Assembly (NCBI GenBank): GCA_903832735.1
Contig: CAILCO010000039.1
Coordinates: 35,473-99,472, forward strand
Origin: an uncultured Sterolibacterium sp.
GTDB lineage: Bacteria; Pseudomonadota; Gammaproteobacteria; Burkholderiales; Rhodocyclaceae
DNA length: 64,000 nucleotides
Direction: 5' to 3'
The notes below the pieces were generated by a model, which had not been told where the DNA came from, made no database searches, and saw nothing but the letters and a program-made list of their open reading frames with translations. A program made the translations under genes and the position numbers. This document shows positions 42,015-51,493 of the stretch, in pieces; the first letter of the stretch is position 1; each line of letters starts with the position of its first letter.

Positions 42015-43853
42015 CTATTCCACGCCGAAGGCCAGAAAGACATTGCCGGGAATGATGCCGGAATGATGGGAATATCCGGAATTGGCGAAGAGCATGCCAT
42101 CGACGACGGCGACTCCGCCGTCGCTGATCGAGCCGCCCCTGGCCGGCACGCCGTTCACGGTGGCGAATTCCCGGGCGCTATCGAACTGCCAGATGATCCT
42201 GCCATCGCTGGCGGAATAAGCGCGCAAGTGGCCATCGACCGAACCGGAAAATACCGCGCCGGGTATCGCGCTGACGGCGGCGGCCTGAACCTTGCCGCAG
42301 GGCTTCCTGCTGCCGCAGTCGGGATGAGGGGTGTTCCAGAGCAGCTTGCCCGTCTTGAGTTCGAGCGCGACCAGTCCGCCACCCGATTCCGGATCGATTT
42401 CACGGCCGACCCGTTTGGCGTCGGAGAGCGCCGCATAGACGCGCTCACCGTCCGTTGCCGAACCCCACATGATGCCGCCGGAAGTGCCGCCCTCGCCAAC
42501 GCGCCGCTCCCAAACTGTCGCACCTTTCCTGTCGGGATCGAGCGCGAAGAGCACGCCCGATTTCTGGCCGATGACCAGCTTCGCCCGACCTCCTCTGTCC
42601 TCGACCAGGATAGGCGGGGAGGCGAAGTCGTAGTCGGGGGCGGCCCTGTCGGCGCAGTTGGCATGGTCGCGCGCGGTCTCGGGACAGCTGCCGTTCCAGG
42701 TGTCGTTCGGCGTGATCTGACGGGACCAGAGTATCCGCCCCGATTTCAGATCCAGCGCGACGATCGCATCGGACATGGGCGCGACCGGAGCCGAATAGGA
42801 ATTGCCCGTGGCGACATAAAGGGAATTGCGCAGCGCATCGATCGTCGGCGAACTCCAGACCGCAGCGCCCGACGGCCCCCACGACTGGACGCCCGCGCGG
42901 CTCACTTGGGTCCGCTGAGCCTGGTCGGCAATCGTGTAGGTTTTCCAGACCTGTTTTCCGCTGGCGGCGTCCAACGCGACGACGCTGCCCCGGAAGCGGC
43001 AGCATGGATACTTGGGATCGGCGGCCATCGATTCCTCGCGCGAGGACACCGGGATGTAGAGCAGGCCGTCGTGCAACTTCAGCGAGCCGCTGACGCGCGC
43101 CAGGGGATAGGAATCGAGCTTGCTCTTCCAGAGGATTTTGCCGCTTGCCGCATCCACGGCATAGGCGTTGGCAGCCAGGTCGGAAAAGTAGGCCACCCAG
43201 GGTTTCCCTGCGCCCGGCGCAAGGGTGATCGCGCTGCGGATGCCGGCCTCCGTTTCCAGCCGCCAGTGGATGCACCCGGTCCTGGCGTCGAGCGAGAAGA
43301 CATCGCCCTCCCAGCTGGAGATGTAGACCCGTCCGCCGAGCACCACCGGCTGGGCGCTGGCGGAGCTCGCGCCGGGGAAGCCGAATGCCCACTTCAGCTT
43401 CAACCGCGGCACCTCGCTTTCGCTGATGCCAGCGTCATTGGCCGGCTGGAATCGCGTGTTCGCCTGGGTCACGCCCCAGCCGTTCCAGTTCGGGCCTGAA
43501 GCATCAAAGGCTTTCGCGGCAGCGCCGCAGTAGGCCGATTGCGGGATGGCTGCCAGCGGCGACGAGCCAAGCTTTTTCCCGGCGAGGTATTCGGCCAGGG
43601 CGCGACGCTCTACGCGGCTGCGTTCGGCACCGACCTTGCTCATGGTGCCCTTTTCGAGCGCAGAAAGGATTTGCTCCGGCGACATCTGCCTCAGCACATC
43701 GCGGCCCGGGGCGCGCGACTCACCGTCGGATTCGTGACAGGTGGCGCAGAAGGTCTGAAACTGCGCGGCAGTATCCTGCGCCGACACAGACCCGGCGAGC
43801 ACAAGGGAAGCAAAAGCGGGCAGAACGGCAAGCCAATTCATGGAAGTACGCAT
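42015..43853 (-). CDS. Periplasmic dehydrogenase with haem c and PQQ-type beta-propeller
   Basis: Secreted protein of 612 aa. A signal peptide ends near SVSAQ. A small cytochrome c domain has FCATCHESDG (Cys-x-x-Cys-His) and a Met-bearing segment. An eight-bladed quinoprotein propeller follows, with repeats such as GRVYISSWEGDVFSLDARTG, YAVDAASGKILWKSKLD, VVALDAASGKQVWK and IVALDLKSGRILWS. The architecture resembles polyvinyl-alcohol dehydrogenase and related PQQ alcohol dehydrogenases, which pass electrons from substrate to the fused haem. Ribosome site GGAGG precedes ATG 43853. Substrate is not predictable. Confidence 0.88.
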   Translation of the reverse strand: MRTSMNWLAVLPAFASLVLAGSVSAQDTAAQFQTFCATCHESDGESRAPGRDVLRQMSPEQILSALEKGTMSKVGAERSRVERRALAEYLAGKKLGSSPLAAIPQSAYCGAAAKAFDASGPNWNGWGVTQANTRFQPANDAGISESEVPRLKLKWAFGFPGASSASAQPVVLGGRVYISSWEGDVFSLDARTGCIHWRLETEAGIRSAITLAPGAGKPWVAYFSDLAANAYAVDAASGKILWKSKLDSYPLARVSGSLKLHDGLLYIPVSSREESMAADPKYPCCRFRGSVVALDAASGKQVWKTYTIADQAQRTQVSRAGVQSWGPSGAAVWSSPTIDALRNSLYVATGNSYSAPVAPMSDAIVALDLKSGRILWSRQITPNDTWNGSCPETARDHANCADRAAPDYDFASPPILVEDRGGRAKLVIGQKSGVLFALDPDRKGATVWERRVGEGGTSGGIMWGSATDGERVYAALSDAKRVGREIDPESGGGLVALELKTGKLLWNTPHPDCGSRKPCGKVQAAAVSAIPGAVFSGSVDGHLRAYSASDGRIIWQFDSAREFATVNGVPARGGSISDGGVAVVDGMLFANSGYSHHSGIIPGNVFLAFGVE

Positions 43854-43934
43854 GTTTCCTCCGGATAAATGGCCAAGGCCATGACAACGGTTCTAGCGTA
43901 AACTCCGCCTCTAGTCCAACAGTGGAGAATGTCA

Positions 43935-44831
43935 ATGAAACACCTTCGCCTGTTCGCCGCCATCCTCGCCGGTTTGCTCATCAGCGCCCCCGTCCTGGCC
44001 CAGCAGTCCGGCGGGACGCTGAAGAAGATCAAGGACAGCAATACCATCGCGCTGGGCCATCGCGAGTCGTCGATTCCCTTTTCCTACTACGACGACAAAC
44101 AGCAGGTGGTCGGCTATTCGCAGGAACTGATGCAGAAGGTGGTCGATGCAGTCAAGGCGGAACTCAAGCTGGCTAACCTGCAGGTCAAGCTGACGCCGGT
44201 GACTTCGCAGAACCGCATTCCGCTGGTGCAAAACGGCACCGTGGACATCGAGTGCGGCTCGACCACCAACAATACCGAGAGGCAGAAACAGGTCGCCTTC
44301 TCCAACACGATATTCGTCATCGGCACCCGCCTTCTGGTCAAACAGGGCTCCGGCATCAAGGACTTTGCCGATCTCGCAGGCAAGAACGTGGTGACCACCG
44401 CCGGTACGACATCCGAGCGGTTGATCCGCAAGATGAACGAGGACAAGAAACTCGGTATGAACATCATCAGCGCCAAGGATCATGGCGAGTCCTTCCTGAC
44501 GCTGGAGACTGGACGGGCCGTCGCCTTCATGATGGACGACGCCCTGCTCGCCGGCGAGATGGCCAAGGCCCGGCGTCCGGCCGACTGGCTCATCGTAGGT
44601 CAGCCGCAGTCGCGCGAAGCCTACGGCTGCATGCTGCGTCGCGACGATGCGCCGTTCAAGAAACTGGTTGATGCGGCGCTGACCCGCGCCATGAGTTCGG
44701 GCGAAGCGGAGAGGATTTACAAGAAGTGGTTCATGTCGCCGATTCCGCCCAAGGGGCTGAATCTCAACTTCCCGATTAGCGAGGACGTGGCGAAAACCTT
44801 CAAGAACCCGAACGACAAGGCTTTCGATTAG
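43935..44831 (+). CDS. gltI: Glutamate/aspartate-type ABC transporter substrate-binding protein
   Basis: Periplasmic receptor of about 298 aa for a polar amino acid. A signal peptide ends at LAQQ. The type II binding fold shows IALGHRESSIPFSYYDD, VELTPVTSQNRIPLVQNGTVDIECGSTTNNTERQKQVAFSNTIF, recognised by its NRIPLVQNGTVDIECGSTTNN core, as in GltI, and SRGAYG-like QSREAYGCMLRRDD. ATG 43935 is 9 nt after GGAG; ATG 43929 in frame is also possible. It begins the gltIJKL operon. Confidence 0.93.
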   Translation: MKHLRLFAAILAGLLISAPVLAQQSGGTLKKIKDSNTIALGHRESSIPFSYYDDKQQVVGYSQELMQKVVDAVKAELKLANLQVKLTPVTSQNRIPLVQNGTVDIECGSTTNNTERQKQVAFSNTIFVIGTRLLVKQGSGIKDFADLAGKNVVTTAGTTSERLIRKMNEDKKLGMNIISAKDHGESFLTLETGRAVAFMMDDALLAGEMAKARRPADWLIVGQPQSREAYGCMLRRDDAPFKKLVDAALTRAMSSGEAERIYKKWFMSPIPPKGLNLNFPISEDVAKTFKNPNDKAFD

Positions 44832-44842
44832 GCAGAGCGGAA

Positions 44843-45583
44843 ATGGGCTACCACTGGAACTGGGGCATCTTTCTCGCCCAAGTTCCCTCGGGCGGCACCA
44901 GCTATCTCGGCTGGATGCTCTCGGGTCTGATGACGACGCTGGCGCTGTCGCTGTCTGCCTGGATCATTGCCTTGGTGATCGGATCGGCAATGGGCGTGCT
45001 GCGCACCGTTCCCAACCGCTGGCTCTCCGGCATCGGTGCGCTCTACGTCGAATTGTTCCGCAACATTCCGCTGCTGGTGCAACTCTTCATCTGGTATTTC
45101 GTCCTGCCCGAACTGCTGCCCGAGCGGCTCGGCAATGCCTACAAAGAGATCAACCCGCTGCTCCAGCAATTCACCGCGGCGATGATCTGCCTCGGGCTGT
45201 TCACCGGCGCCCGCGTCTGCGAACAGGTCCGCTCGGGCATAGACTCCCTGCCGCGCGGCCAGAGGCTCGCCGGTCTGGCCCTGGGCCTGAGCGGCCCGCA
45301 GACCTATCGCTATGTGCTGCTGCCGATGGCGTTCCGCATCATCGTGCCGCCCCTTACTTCCGAGTTCCTCAATATCTTCAAGAATTCCGCGGTGGCCTCG
45401 ACCATAGGCCTGCTGGAACTCGCCGCGCAGGGACGGCAACTGGTCGACTACACCGCCCAGCCCTACGAATCATTCATCGCCGTGACCCTCACCTTCATGC
45501 TCCTGAACGCCCTGATCATGAGCCTGATGCACAGGCTCGAAGCCCGCGTCCGGGTTCCCGGCCAGGGCGGCCATCATGGCTGA
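44843..45583 (+). CDS. gltJ: Glutamate/aspartate-type ABC transporter permease 1
   Basis: Inner-membrane permease of 246 aa, HisMQ family. It has [31 protein letters not shown] at the first helices, the conserved [26 protein letters not shown] segment and the EAA-like loop [32 protein letters not shown] that docks on the ATPase. It pairs with the next permease, whose start overlaps its stop by 8 nt. Confidence 0.93.
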   Translation: MGYHWNWGIFLAQVPSGGTSYLGWMLSGLMTTLALSLSAWIIALVIGSAMGVLRTVPNRWLSGIGALYVELFRNIPLLVQLFIWYFVLPELLPERLGNAYKEINPLLQQFTAAMICLGLFTGARVCEQVRSGIDSLPRGQRLAGLALGLSGPQTYRYVLLPMAFRIIVPPLTSEFLNIFKNSAVASTIGLLELAAQGRQLVDYTAQPYESFIAVTLTFMLLNALIMSLMHRLEARVRVPGQGGHHG

Positions 45584-46253
45584 GTTCGACTGGAGTTCGA
45601 TCCCCGGCGCCTGGCCCTTCCTTTGGGCGGGCATGCAGACGACCCTGGAGATCACCGTGCTCGCCGTGGCGGCCGGCATCGTCTGGGGCACGCTGCTCGC
45701 GATCATGCGGATGTCCGACATCAGGTTGCTGTCCTGGTTCGCCGCAAGCTACGTGAACCTGTTCAGATCGATCCCCCTGGTCATGGTCTTGCTCTGGTTC
45801 TTCCTGATCGTGCCGGCGCTATTGGAGAGCCTGTTCAGCACGCCGCGCACCTCCGACACCCGGCTCTCTTCGGCGCTGGTGGCCTTCGCCCTGTTCGAGG
45901 CGGCGTATTACGCCGAGATCATTCGCGCCGGCATCCAGAGCGTGTCCCGGGGGCAGTCCGCCGCGGCGCTGGCGCTGGGCATGAGCCAGAGTCAAACGAT
46001 GCGTCTGGTGATACTGCCGCAGGCCGTGAGCAACATGGTGCCGCTCCTGCTCACCCAGGGCATCATCCTGTTCCAGGATACCTCGCTGGTCTATGTCAGT
46101 TCGCTGGCGGACTTCTTCGGCGCCGCCTACAAGGTGGGCGACCGCGACGGCCGCCTGGTCGAACTATTGCTGTTCGCCGGCGCCGTCTATTTCGCCATCT
46201 GCTTTTCGGCGTCCATGCTGGTCAAGCATTTCCAGAAGAGAGCGGGCTCATGA
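45576..46253 (+). CDS. gltK: Glutamate/aspartate-type ABC transporter permease 2
   Basis: Second HisMQ-type permease, 225 aa, with [49 protein letters not shown] and the coupling loop [31 protein letters not shown]. It forms the membrane pore with GltJ. Overlapping junctions on both sides (8 nt with gltJ; ATGA with gltL) point to one translation-coupled operon. Confidence 0.93.
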   Translation: MAEFDWSSIPGAWPFLWAGMQTTLEITVLAVAAGIVWGTLLAIMRMSDIRLLSWFAASYVNLFRSIPLVMVLLWFFLIVPALLESLFSTPRTSDTRLSSALVAFALFEAAYYAEIIRAGIQSVSRGQSAAALALGMSQSQTMRLVILPQAVSNMVPLLLTQGIILFQDTSLVYVSSLADFFGAAYKVGDRDGRLVELLLFAGAVYFAICFSASMLVKHFQKRAGS

Positions 46254-46978
46254 TTTCGATCAGAAATGTCAGCAAGCACTACGGCAGCTTCCAGGTTCTC
46301 AGCGACTGCTCGACCGAGGTCGAGAAAGGCGAGGTCATCGTCGTCTGCGGCCCTTCCGGGTCGGGCAAGTCGACCTTGATCAAGTGCGTCAATGGGCTGG
46401 AGCCTTTCCAGCAGGGCGAGATCGTGGTCAATGGCATCTCCGTCGGCGACCCCAAGACCAAGCTCGCTAAGCTGCGCGCCCATGTCGGGATGGTCTTCCA
46501 GAACTTCGAACTGTTCCCGCACATGAGCGTCAGCGACAACCTGGCCATCGCCCAGATCAAGGTGCTAGGCCGCAGCCGCGAGGAAGCGATCGGGCGGGGC
46601 CTGAAACTCCTCGACCGGGTCGGCCTCTCCGCCCAAGCGGAGAAATATCCCGGACAGCTTTCCGGCGGACAGCAGCAGCGCGTCGCCATCGCCCGGGCAC
46701 TGGCCATGGATCCGATCTGCATGCTCTTCGACGAACCGACCTCGGCGCTCGATCCGGAGATGGTCAAGGAAGTGCTCGACGTGATGGTGGACCTCGCACA
46801 AGAAGGCATGACCATGATGGTCGTCAGCCACGAGATGGGCTTCGCCCGCCGCGTCGCGCACCGGGTCATCTTCATGGATCAGGGACGCATCGTCGAGGAC
46901 GCGCCAAAGGAGGAGTTCTTCGGCCAGCCGCGCTCGGAGAGGGCACAGCAGTTCCTGTCGAAAATCTTGCAGCACTGA
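46250..46978 (+). CDS. gltL: Polar amino-acid ABC transporter ATPase
   Basis: Cytoplasmic ATPase of 242 aa that powers the GltIJK importer. Walker [11 protein letters not shown]-loop [13 protein letters not shown], signature [16 protein letters not shown], Walker [14 protein letters not shown] and switch [11 protein letters not shown] are all intact. The FELFPH and HEMGFAR forms are diagnostic of the GlnQ/GltL/HisP subfamily. It is followed after 10 nt by the NYN gene, so the two may share a transcript. Confidence 0.95.
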   Translation: MISIRNVSKHYGSFQVLSDCSTEVEKGEVIVVCGPSGSGKSTLIKCVNGLEPFQQGEIVVNGISVGDPKTKLAKLRAHVGMVFQNFELFPHMSVSDNLAIAQIKVLGRSREEAIGRGLKLLDRVGLSAQAEKYPGQLSGGQQQRVAIARALAMDPICMLFDEPTSALDPEMVKEVLDVMVDLAQEGMTMMVVSHEMGFARRVAHRVIFMDQGRIVEDAPKEEFFGQPRSERAQQFLSKILQH

Positions 46979-46988
46979 GGAAAACAAA

Positions 46989-47810
46989 ATGGCTACGCAA
47001 AACGAGATCAACAACATGGCGCTGTTCTGCGACTTCGAGAACGTCGCCCTGGGCGTGCGCGATGCGAAGTACGCGCAGTTCGACATCCGCAAAGTGCTCG
47101 AGCGCCTGCTGCTCAAGGGCAGCATCGTGGTCAAGAAAGCCTACTGCGACTGGGACCGCTACAAGGACTTCAAGGCCGGCATGCACGAAGCCGCCTTCGA
47201 ACTGATCGAAATTCCCCATGTCCGCCAGTCCGGCAAGAATTCGGCCGACATCCGCCTGGTGGTCGACGCCTTGGACCTCTGCTACACGAAATCGCATGTC
47301 GATACCTTCGTCATCATCAGCGGCGATTCCGACTTCTCGCCGCTGGTCTCGAAGCTGCGCGAGAACAACAAGCTGGTGATCGGCGTCGGCGTCAAGAACT
47401 CCACCTCCGATCTCCTGATCGCCAACTGCGACGAATTCATCTTCTACGACGACTTGGTGCGCGCCGAGGAAACCAAGAAGAGAACCGCCAAGAAACGCCC
47501 GGAGAAGACCGAGCCGGCGGCCTCGGCCAAGACCAAGCCGATACCGAAGAACGACGACGAGGAGAAAAAACAGGAGGCGCTAGACCTGACGCTGGAGACC
47601 ATCGAGGCACTGGTCGCGGAGCGCGGCGCCGGCGAACAGGTCTGGGGCTCGATGGTCAAGCAGGCCCTGAAGCGGCGCAAGCCCGGCTTCACCGAGTCCT
47701 ACTACGGCTTCCGCTCCTTCAGCGAACTCCTGGAAGAAGCGGAAAAGCGCCAGATGCTGAAGTTGCAGCGCGACGAAAAATCGGGCGGCTATATCCTGAA
47801 TCTCATCTAG
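46989..47810 (+). CDS. NYN-domain RNase-like protein with C-terminal OST-HTH/LOTUS domain
   Basis: Predicted RNA-acting protein of 273 aa. The N-terminal ~150 residues form a PIN-like NYN domain with the acidic residues expected for metal binding: FCDFENVALGVRD, GVNDFK-type segment replaced by KAYCDWDRYKDFK, then NSADIRLVVDALDL and VIISGDSDFSPLVSKLRENNK. A Lys-rich linker leads to a C-terminal winged-helix OST-HTH/LOTUS module (TLETIEALVAERGAGEQVWGSMVKQALKRRKPGFTESYYGFRSF, recognised from KRRKPGF and YYGFRSF), which in other proteins binds RNA. Being 10 nt behind gltL suggests co-transcription without an obvious functional link. Confidence 0.9.
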   Translation: MATQNEINNMALFCDFENVALGVRDAKYAQFDIRKVLERLLLKGSIVVKKAYCDWDRYKDFKAGMHEAAFELIEIPHVRQSGKNSADIRLVVDALDLCYTKSHVDTFVIISGDSDFSPLVSKLRENNKLVIGVGVKNSTSDLLIANCDEFIFYDDLVRAEETKKRTAKKRPEKTEPAASAKTKPIPKNDDEEKKQEALDLTLETIEALVAERGAGEQVWGSMVKQALKRRKPGFTESYYGFRSFSELLEEAEKRQMLKLQRDEKSGGYILNLI

Positions 47811-47856
47811 CACCTGCTTCACTGGCACAAGAGCCCTGGGTTGCCCCTTGGGCAAC
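47811..47856 (+). terminator. Hairpin repeat (copy 2) and second stem-loop after the NYN gene
   Basis: Directly after the TAG stop comes CACCTGCTTC-ACT-GGCACAAGAGCC-CTGGGT (47811-47840), a copy of the block at 37318-37349. It is followed by GTTGCCC-CTT-GGGCAAC (47840-47856), a perfect 7-bp stem. Both may form in the mRNA 3' end. No long T-run follows, so intrinsic termination is possible but not certain. Confidence 0.55.
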
Positions 47857-47895
47857 TGCGGGCACTACCCGATCAGGAGGCAGCCGCCCTGCCGC

Positions 47896-49191
47896 TCAAT
47901 TCAACGGCGTCTTTCCGGTGTACTGCAGGATGTACAAGCCGCCGGTAAAGCGGTCGTTGGTGTAGATCAGGCCGTTCTTGCCGACGATCAGGTCGTTGAT
48001 CTGGATTGCGCCGCCCTTGTTGCCCGGCACCTTGGGCGCGAAGTAGGCGATCTCCTTGGGCTCGGCCGGATTCTTGATCGAATAGATCCGCAGGCCACCG
48101 GCAAACTGCGCCGTGACGACAGTGTTCTTAAGCACCTGCGAGACCGCAGGCGCAGTGTTCTGATTAATGTTGTGGGCGCCGAAGCGGCCGCCGCCTTTGC
48201 ACAGGTCGGCGATATTGGCCGGCGTCGGCATCACCGCCAGCGGGTAGGGCCGGGTCTCGTTATGGATATCGACGACGGTGATGCGCATCGGCCAATCCTT
48301 GCAATCTTCCTTGGTCGACTCCTGCGAGGCGATCAGCAGGCCGCGGTCGAGTATCGGCAACACAGTATGCATGAAGCCTTCATTCAGGGATTGCCAGGAG
48401 ATGTGCGCGACTTCCTTGGGCTGGGCCTTGTCGGAAATATCTAGCACCAGGATACCGCCATCGATCCAGGCGACATAGGCTCGGTCGGGCCGCTCGGCGG
48501 GGATCAGCGGGGTATGCAGGCGAAAGCCGCTATTGAAGGGTTTGACACGGAGAGGTGCCGGAGCTTCGTCGCCGACCCGGGTGCCGGGCAGCCACCAGCG
48601 CCCGGCTTCCTTAGGGTTCTTCGGATCCTGGAGATCGACGATCATCATCATTTGATCGTCTAGCGGATTCTTCGGAATGAAGTCCTTCGCCCCGGTGGAC
48701 AGGTAGGCGTAGCGGCCATCGGCGAATGTCAGGTAATGGGTGCCGCGGGAATTCGGTCCGGTCAGGTCAAAGTAGGCTAGCAACTGGGGGTTGGCCGCGT
48801 CGCTGACATCGTAGGTCTTGATGCCGCCGTGGGGCTGGCCGATCTTTTCGCTTTGCCTGGCCACCACCAGGACATCGCCGGAGAGAGCCAGGGAATTGCA
48901 GCGAACGAAATCGGCTTCGACCGGGATCTGCTTGATCACCACCGGCTTGGCCGGCGTGGTGACGTCGATGACGCTGAAGCATTGCGGCCCCGATTCGTGG
49001 GCCAGGAAGAGTATCGTCTTGGTGCCGACCTGCTTCAGGGCCAGGCCCTCGCCGCCCTTGCCGGCGCCATTGAGATCCGAGTGCCCGACCAGACGCAGGT
49101 TCAGGGTATCCGGCATGGGCTTGGCAAACGCCATGGCCTGCAGGCCGAGCAAGGCAAGGGTGCACAGACTGATGCGAGCGGGAAGTTTCAC
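47896..49191 (-). CDS. Secreted LVIVD-repeat beta-propeller protein
   Basis: Exported protein of 431 aa from GTG 49191 (GGAG upstream), with signal peptide ending at AMAFAK. The body is built of LVIVD-type repeats, each naming a value and a change: FSVIDVTTPAKPVVIKQIP, IKTYDVSDAANPQLLAYFDL, MMIVDLQDPKNPKEAGRWW, ILVLDISDKAQPKEVAHI and LRIYSIKNPAEPKEIAYF. These probably form a beta-propeller outside the inner membrane. Such proteins have no established activity. It stands alone, with a thioesterase gene upstream. Confidence 0.87.
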   Translation of the reverse strand: MKLPARISLCTLALLGLQAMAFAKPMPDTLNLRLVGHSDLNGAGKGGEGLALKQVGTKTILFLAHESGPQCFSVIDVTTPAKPVVIKQIPVEADFVRCNSLALSGDVLVVARQSEKIGQPHGGIKTYDVSDAANPQLLAYFDLTGPNSRGTHYLTFADGRYAYLSTGAKDFIPKNPLDDQMMMIVDLQDPKNPKEAGRWWLPGTRVGDEAPAPLRVKPFNSGFRLHTPLIPAERPDRAYVAWIDGGILVLDISDKAQPKEVAHISWQSLNEGFMHTVLPILDRGLLIASQESTKEDCKDWPMRITVVDIHNETRPYPLAVMPTPANIADLCKGGGRFGAHNINQNTAPAVSQVLKNTVVTAQFAGGLRIYSIKNPAEPKEIAYFAPKVPGNKGGAIQINDLIVGKNGLIYTNDRFTGGLYILQYTGKTPLN

Positions 49192-49255
49192 GTCTTGTCT
49201 CCAGTTATTGTTCTGAGGTTTCAGTTTATCACTTGTTTGTTTCACGCCTGAAGCA

Positions 49256-49687
49256 TCATCCGGAGCAAAGCGCCCGGACTTCCGCCGGAACGGAGACGGC
49301 GCGGATGCGGCCCGGATCAACGGGGTCGGCGGCAACGAAGACCCGCACCTCCCGGCCCTCGACGAGTATCGTCTGACCGCGCCGGATGCGGTGGCGCATG
49401 GTGAAGCTCTTGCCGCCGCATTCCTGGATGGAGGTTTCGATTTCGATCTCATCGCCATAGGTCACGGAGGCGAAAAATTTCGCCGAGGCATCGACCAGTG
49501 GCGCTCCGTCTATGCCGCTGGTGCGCCACAAGCCGGGCCAGAGCGGAAAGCCGTTGGCGACAAAGAAATGCCGGGTGCCGGTATCGAACCACTTGAAATA
49601 GTTCGGATAGAAAACTTTCCGCGCCGGATCGCAGTCTCCGAATTCAACGATGGTCTTGAAGCTGTTGGTAAGCGGCATGGTGGGCAT
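49256..49687 (-). CDS. 4-hydroxybenzoyl-CoA thioesterase-family hotdog protein
   Basis: Hotdog-fold thioesterase of 143 aa. The motif FGDCDPARKVFYPNYFKWFD contains the catalytic Asp of the 4HBT type (GDxDPAxxVFYPxYFxWFD), and TRHFFVANG and VTYGDEIEIET follow as in the family. It would release an aromatic or short acid from CoA. It lies 12 nt downstream of the alpha/beta hydrolase gene on the same strand, and both may act in aromatic metabolism. Confidence 0.9.
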   Translation of the reverse strand: MPTMPLTNSFKTIVEFGDCDPARKVFYPNYFKWFDTGTRHFFVANGFPLWPGLWRTSGIDGAPLVDASAKFFASVTYGDEIEIETSIQECGGKSFTMRHRIRRGQTILVEGREVRVFVAADPVDPGRIRAVSVPAEVRALCSG

Positions 49688-49699
49688 CCGGTTCGGGAG

Positions 49700-50419
49700 C
49701 TAGAGCTGATCCAGCCAGGCGAGCAGGGCGGCATTGACCGCCTCGGGCCGCTCCAGGGTGGACATGTGGCCGCAATCGTCGAGCAGCACCAACTGGGCGC
49801 CCGGGATCAGCCTGGCCATCTCTTCGTGTCTGGCCGGCGGGCTCCAACTGTCCTCGCGGCCGCAGGCGAGCAGCGTCGGGCAGCGGATCAGGGGCAGCAG
49901 CGGCTGCGCGTCCGGTCTGGCCAGCAGCGCGGTTATCTGGGCTTCGAAGACGGCGGCGGATTTCCGCTCGATCATGTCGAGTATCGCCGTCATCAGCGGG
50001 ACTTCGGCTAAGCGATCCGGATGGACCATGCCGCGCGCCCATTGTTCGCCCATGGCCCTCATGCCGCTTTGCCGCGCCAGATCTAGCAGGGCCATGCGCG
50101 TCGCGAATTCGCGCTCTCCCGCCGCGCCCGGATCCCTCGCCTGGTATCCGGTGTCGAGCAGGGCGAGCCCCTTGATCCGCTCGCGGGCAAGGCGAAATAC
50201 TTCCAGCGCGACTCGTCCGCCCATCGAATGAGCGACCAGCAGGAATTCATCGGGTGCACTCTGCAACACGGCTGCCGCCATGGCCGGCAAGGAATCGAGC
50301 AAGCCGTAGTCGGCCACCCGGCAATCCGAGCGACCGGCGAATGCGTTCAGCTGCGCCGGCCATACCGCTTCGTCGCAGAGCAGACCGGGCAGGAATATCG
50401 TCGGGGGTTTGTCGATCAT
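49700..50419 (-). CDS. Alpha/beta-fold hydrolase
   Basis: Cytoplasmic hydrolase of 239 aa. It has an early FLPGLLCDEAVW (oxyanion region), the nucleophile elbow LVAHSMGGRVAL (Ser in G/H-x-S-x-G), an Asp in LACGREDSWSPP, and the catalytic His in LLDDCGHMSTLERPE. Family members include esterases and CoA-linked ring-cleavage hydrolases; the substrate is not evident. It is followed by a thioesterase on the same strand. The 27-bp gap from the cysB stop shows they may share a transcript, but no link is implied. Confidence 0.9.
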   Translation of the reverse strand: MIDKPPTIFLPGLLCDEAVWPAQLNAFAGRSDCRVADYGLLDSLPAMAAAVLQSAPDEFLLVAHSMGGRVALEVFRLARERIKGLALLDTGYQARDPGAAGEREFATRMALLDLARQSGMRAMGEQWARGMVHPDRLAEVPLMTAILDMIERKSAAVFEAQITALLARPDAQPLLPLIRCPTLLACGREDSWSPPARHEEMARLIPGAQLVLLDDCGHMSTLERPEAVNAALLAWLDQL

Positions 50420-50446
50420 CGGACGAAATGTAGCACGCCAGCCAGC

Positions 50447-51391
50447 TTATAGCCCGGGATCGTTGCCCTCGTCGCCGGCGAGCGCGGCCGCCACCGCGCG
50501 GCGCGTCAGATGCGGTGCGAACAGTTCGATGAAGGCGTAGGCATAGCCGCGCAGATAGGCATTCTTCAATACCCCGAGACGGGTCGTGGCCGACTCGAAA
50601 AGGTGCGCGGCATCGACCGCGCGCAGGCCTCGGTCGACTTTTTCGTCATAGGCCATCGCCGCCATGATGCCGACCCCCAAGCCCAGCGCGACGTAGGTCT
50701 TGATGATGTCCGCGTCGATCGCGGTCAGCACCACGTTGGGAACAAGCCCGCGGGCGGCGAAGGCCTGGTTAATCTGCGAGCGGCCGCTGAAGGCGAAATC
50801 GTAGGTAATGACCGGATGCCTGGCGATCTCTTCCAGGGTCAGCGGCAGGGCCTTGAGGATGGGGTGCCGGGTTGGCGCGATGACGCAGCGGTTCCACTGG
50901 TAGCAGGGCAGCATGATCAGTTCCGGATGCTCGCCGATCGCCTCGGTGGCGATGGCGATGTCCGCCTCTCCAGTGAGCACGTACTCGCAAACCTGCGCCG
51001 GATTGCCCTGGTGCAGGCTGACGCGCACGGCCGGATAACGCTGCATGAACTGCTGGATCACGCGCGGCAGGACATAGCGCGCCTGGGTGTGGGTGGTGGC
51101 AATGGACAGGCTGCCGCTCGCCTCGTTGGAATATTCCTGCCCGACCCCGCGCAGGTTGTCCACGTCATGCAGCATGCGTTCGGCGATTTTCAATATCTCC
51201 CGCCCCGGCGCAGTGATGCCCGTCAGGCGCTTGCCCTGGCGGATGAAGATATCGACACCGACCTCCTCCTCAAGCACGCGGATCTGGCGGGACACGCCGG
51301 GTTGGGAAGTGTGCAGGGCAAGGGCGGCCTCGGAGACGTTCAGGCCGCGCCTTGCCACCTCGAAGACATAGCGCATCTGCTGCAGGTTCAT
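50447..51391 (-). CDS. cysB: CysB-type LysR regulator of sulfur assimilation
   Basis: LysR-family regulator of 314 aa, close to CysB/Cbl. The winged helix-turn-helix is MNLQQMRYVFEVARRGLNVSEAALALHTSQPGVSRQIRVLEEE, recognised from SEAALALHTSQPGVSRQI; the C-terminal domain binds an inducer (O-acetylserine-type in CysB), with IATTHTQARYVLP and TGEADIAIATEAI. ATG 51391 has AGAGG upstream. It is divergent from the TSUP-cysI-DUF934-cysHDN run, and a perfect palindrome lies between them. It most likely activates that run when cysteine is short. Confidence 0.93.
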   Translation of the reverse strand: MNLQQMRYVFEVARRGLNVSEAALALHTSQPGVSRQIRVLEEEVGVDIFIRQGKRLTGITAPGREILKIAERMLHDVDNLRGVGQEYSNEASGSLSIATTHTQARYVLPRVIQQFMQRYPAVRVSLHQGNPAQVCEYVLTGEADIAIATEAIGEHPELIMLPCYQWNRCVIAPTRHPILKALPLTLEEIARHPVITYDFAFSGRSQINQAFAARGLVPNVVLTAIDADIIKTYVALGLGVGIMAAMAYDEKVDRGLRAVDAAHLFESATTRLGVLKNAYLRGYAYAFIELFAPHLTRRAVAAALAGDEGNDPGL

Positions 51392-51401
51392 AAAACCTCT
51401 A

Positions 51402-51418
51402 AATAACCAGTGGTTATT
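51402..51418. promoter_or_regulatory. LysR-type operator between cysB and the sulfate assimilation genes
   Basis: AATAACCA (51402-51409), G, TGGTTATT (51411-51418) is a perfect 8-bp inverted repeat containing T-N11-A, the core of LysR-family sites. It lies 11 bp upstream of the cysB start, suited to autorepression, and ~76 bp from the TSUP gene, where the A/T-rich TATATAAG at 51449-51456 may be an activated -10. Confidence 0.65.
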
Positions 51419-51493
51419 AAATTCTAACATTAAAGTATTTTTAAAATCTATATAAGGCCGATACGATGCACCTCAATCTCTTTGGGACAGGTC

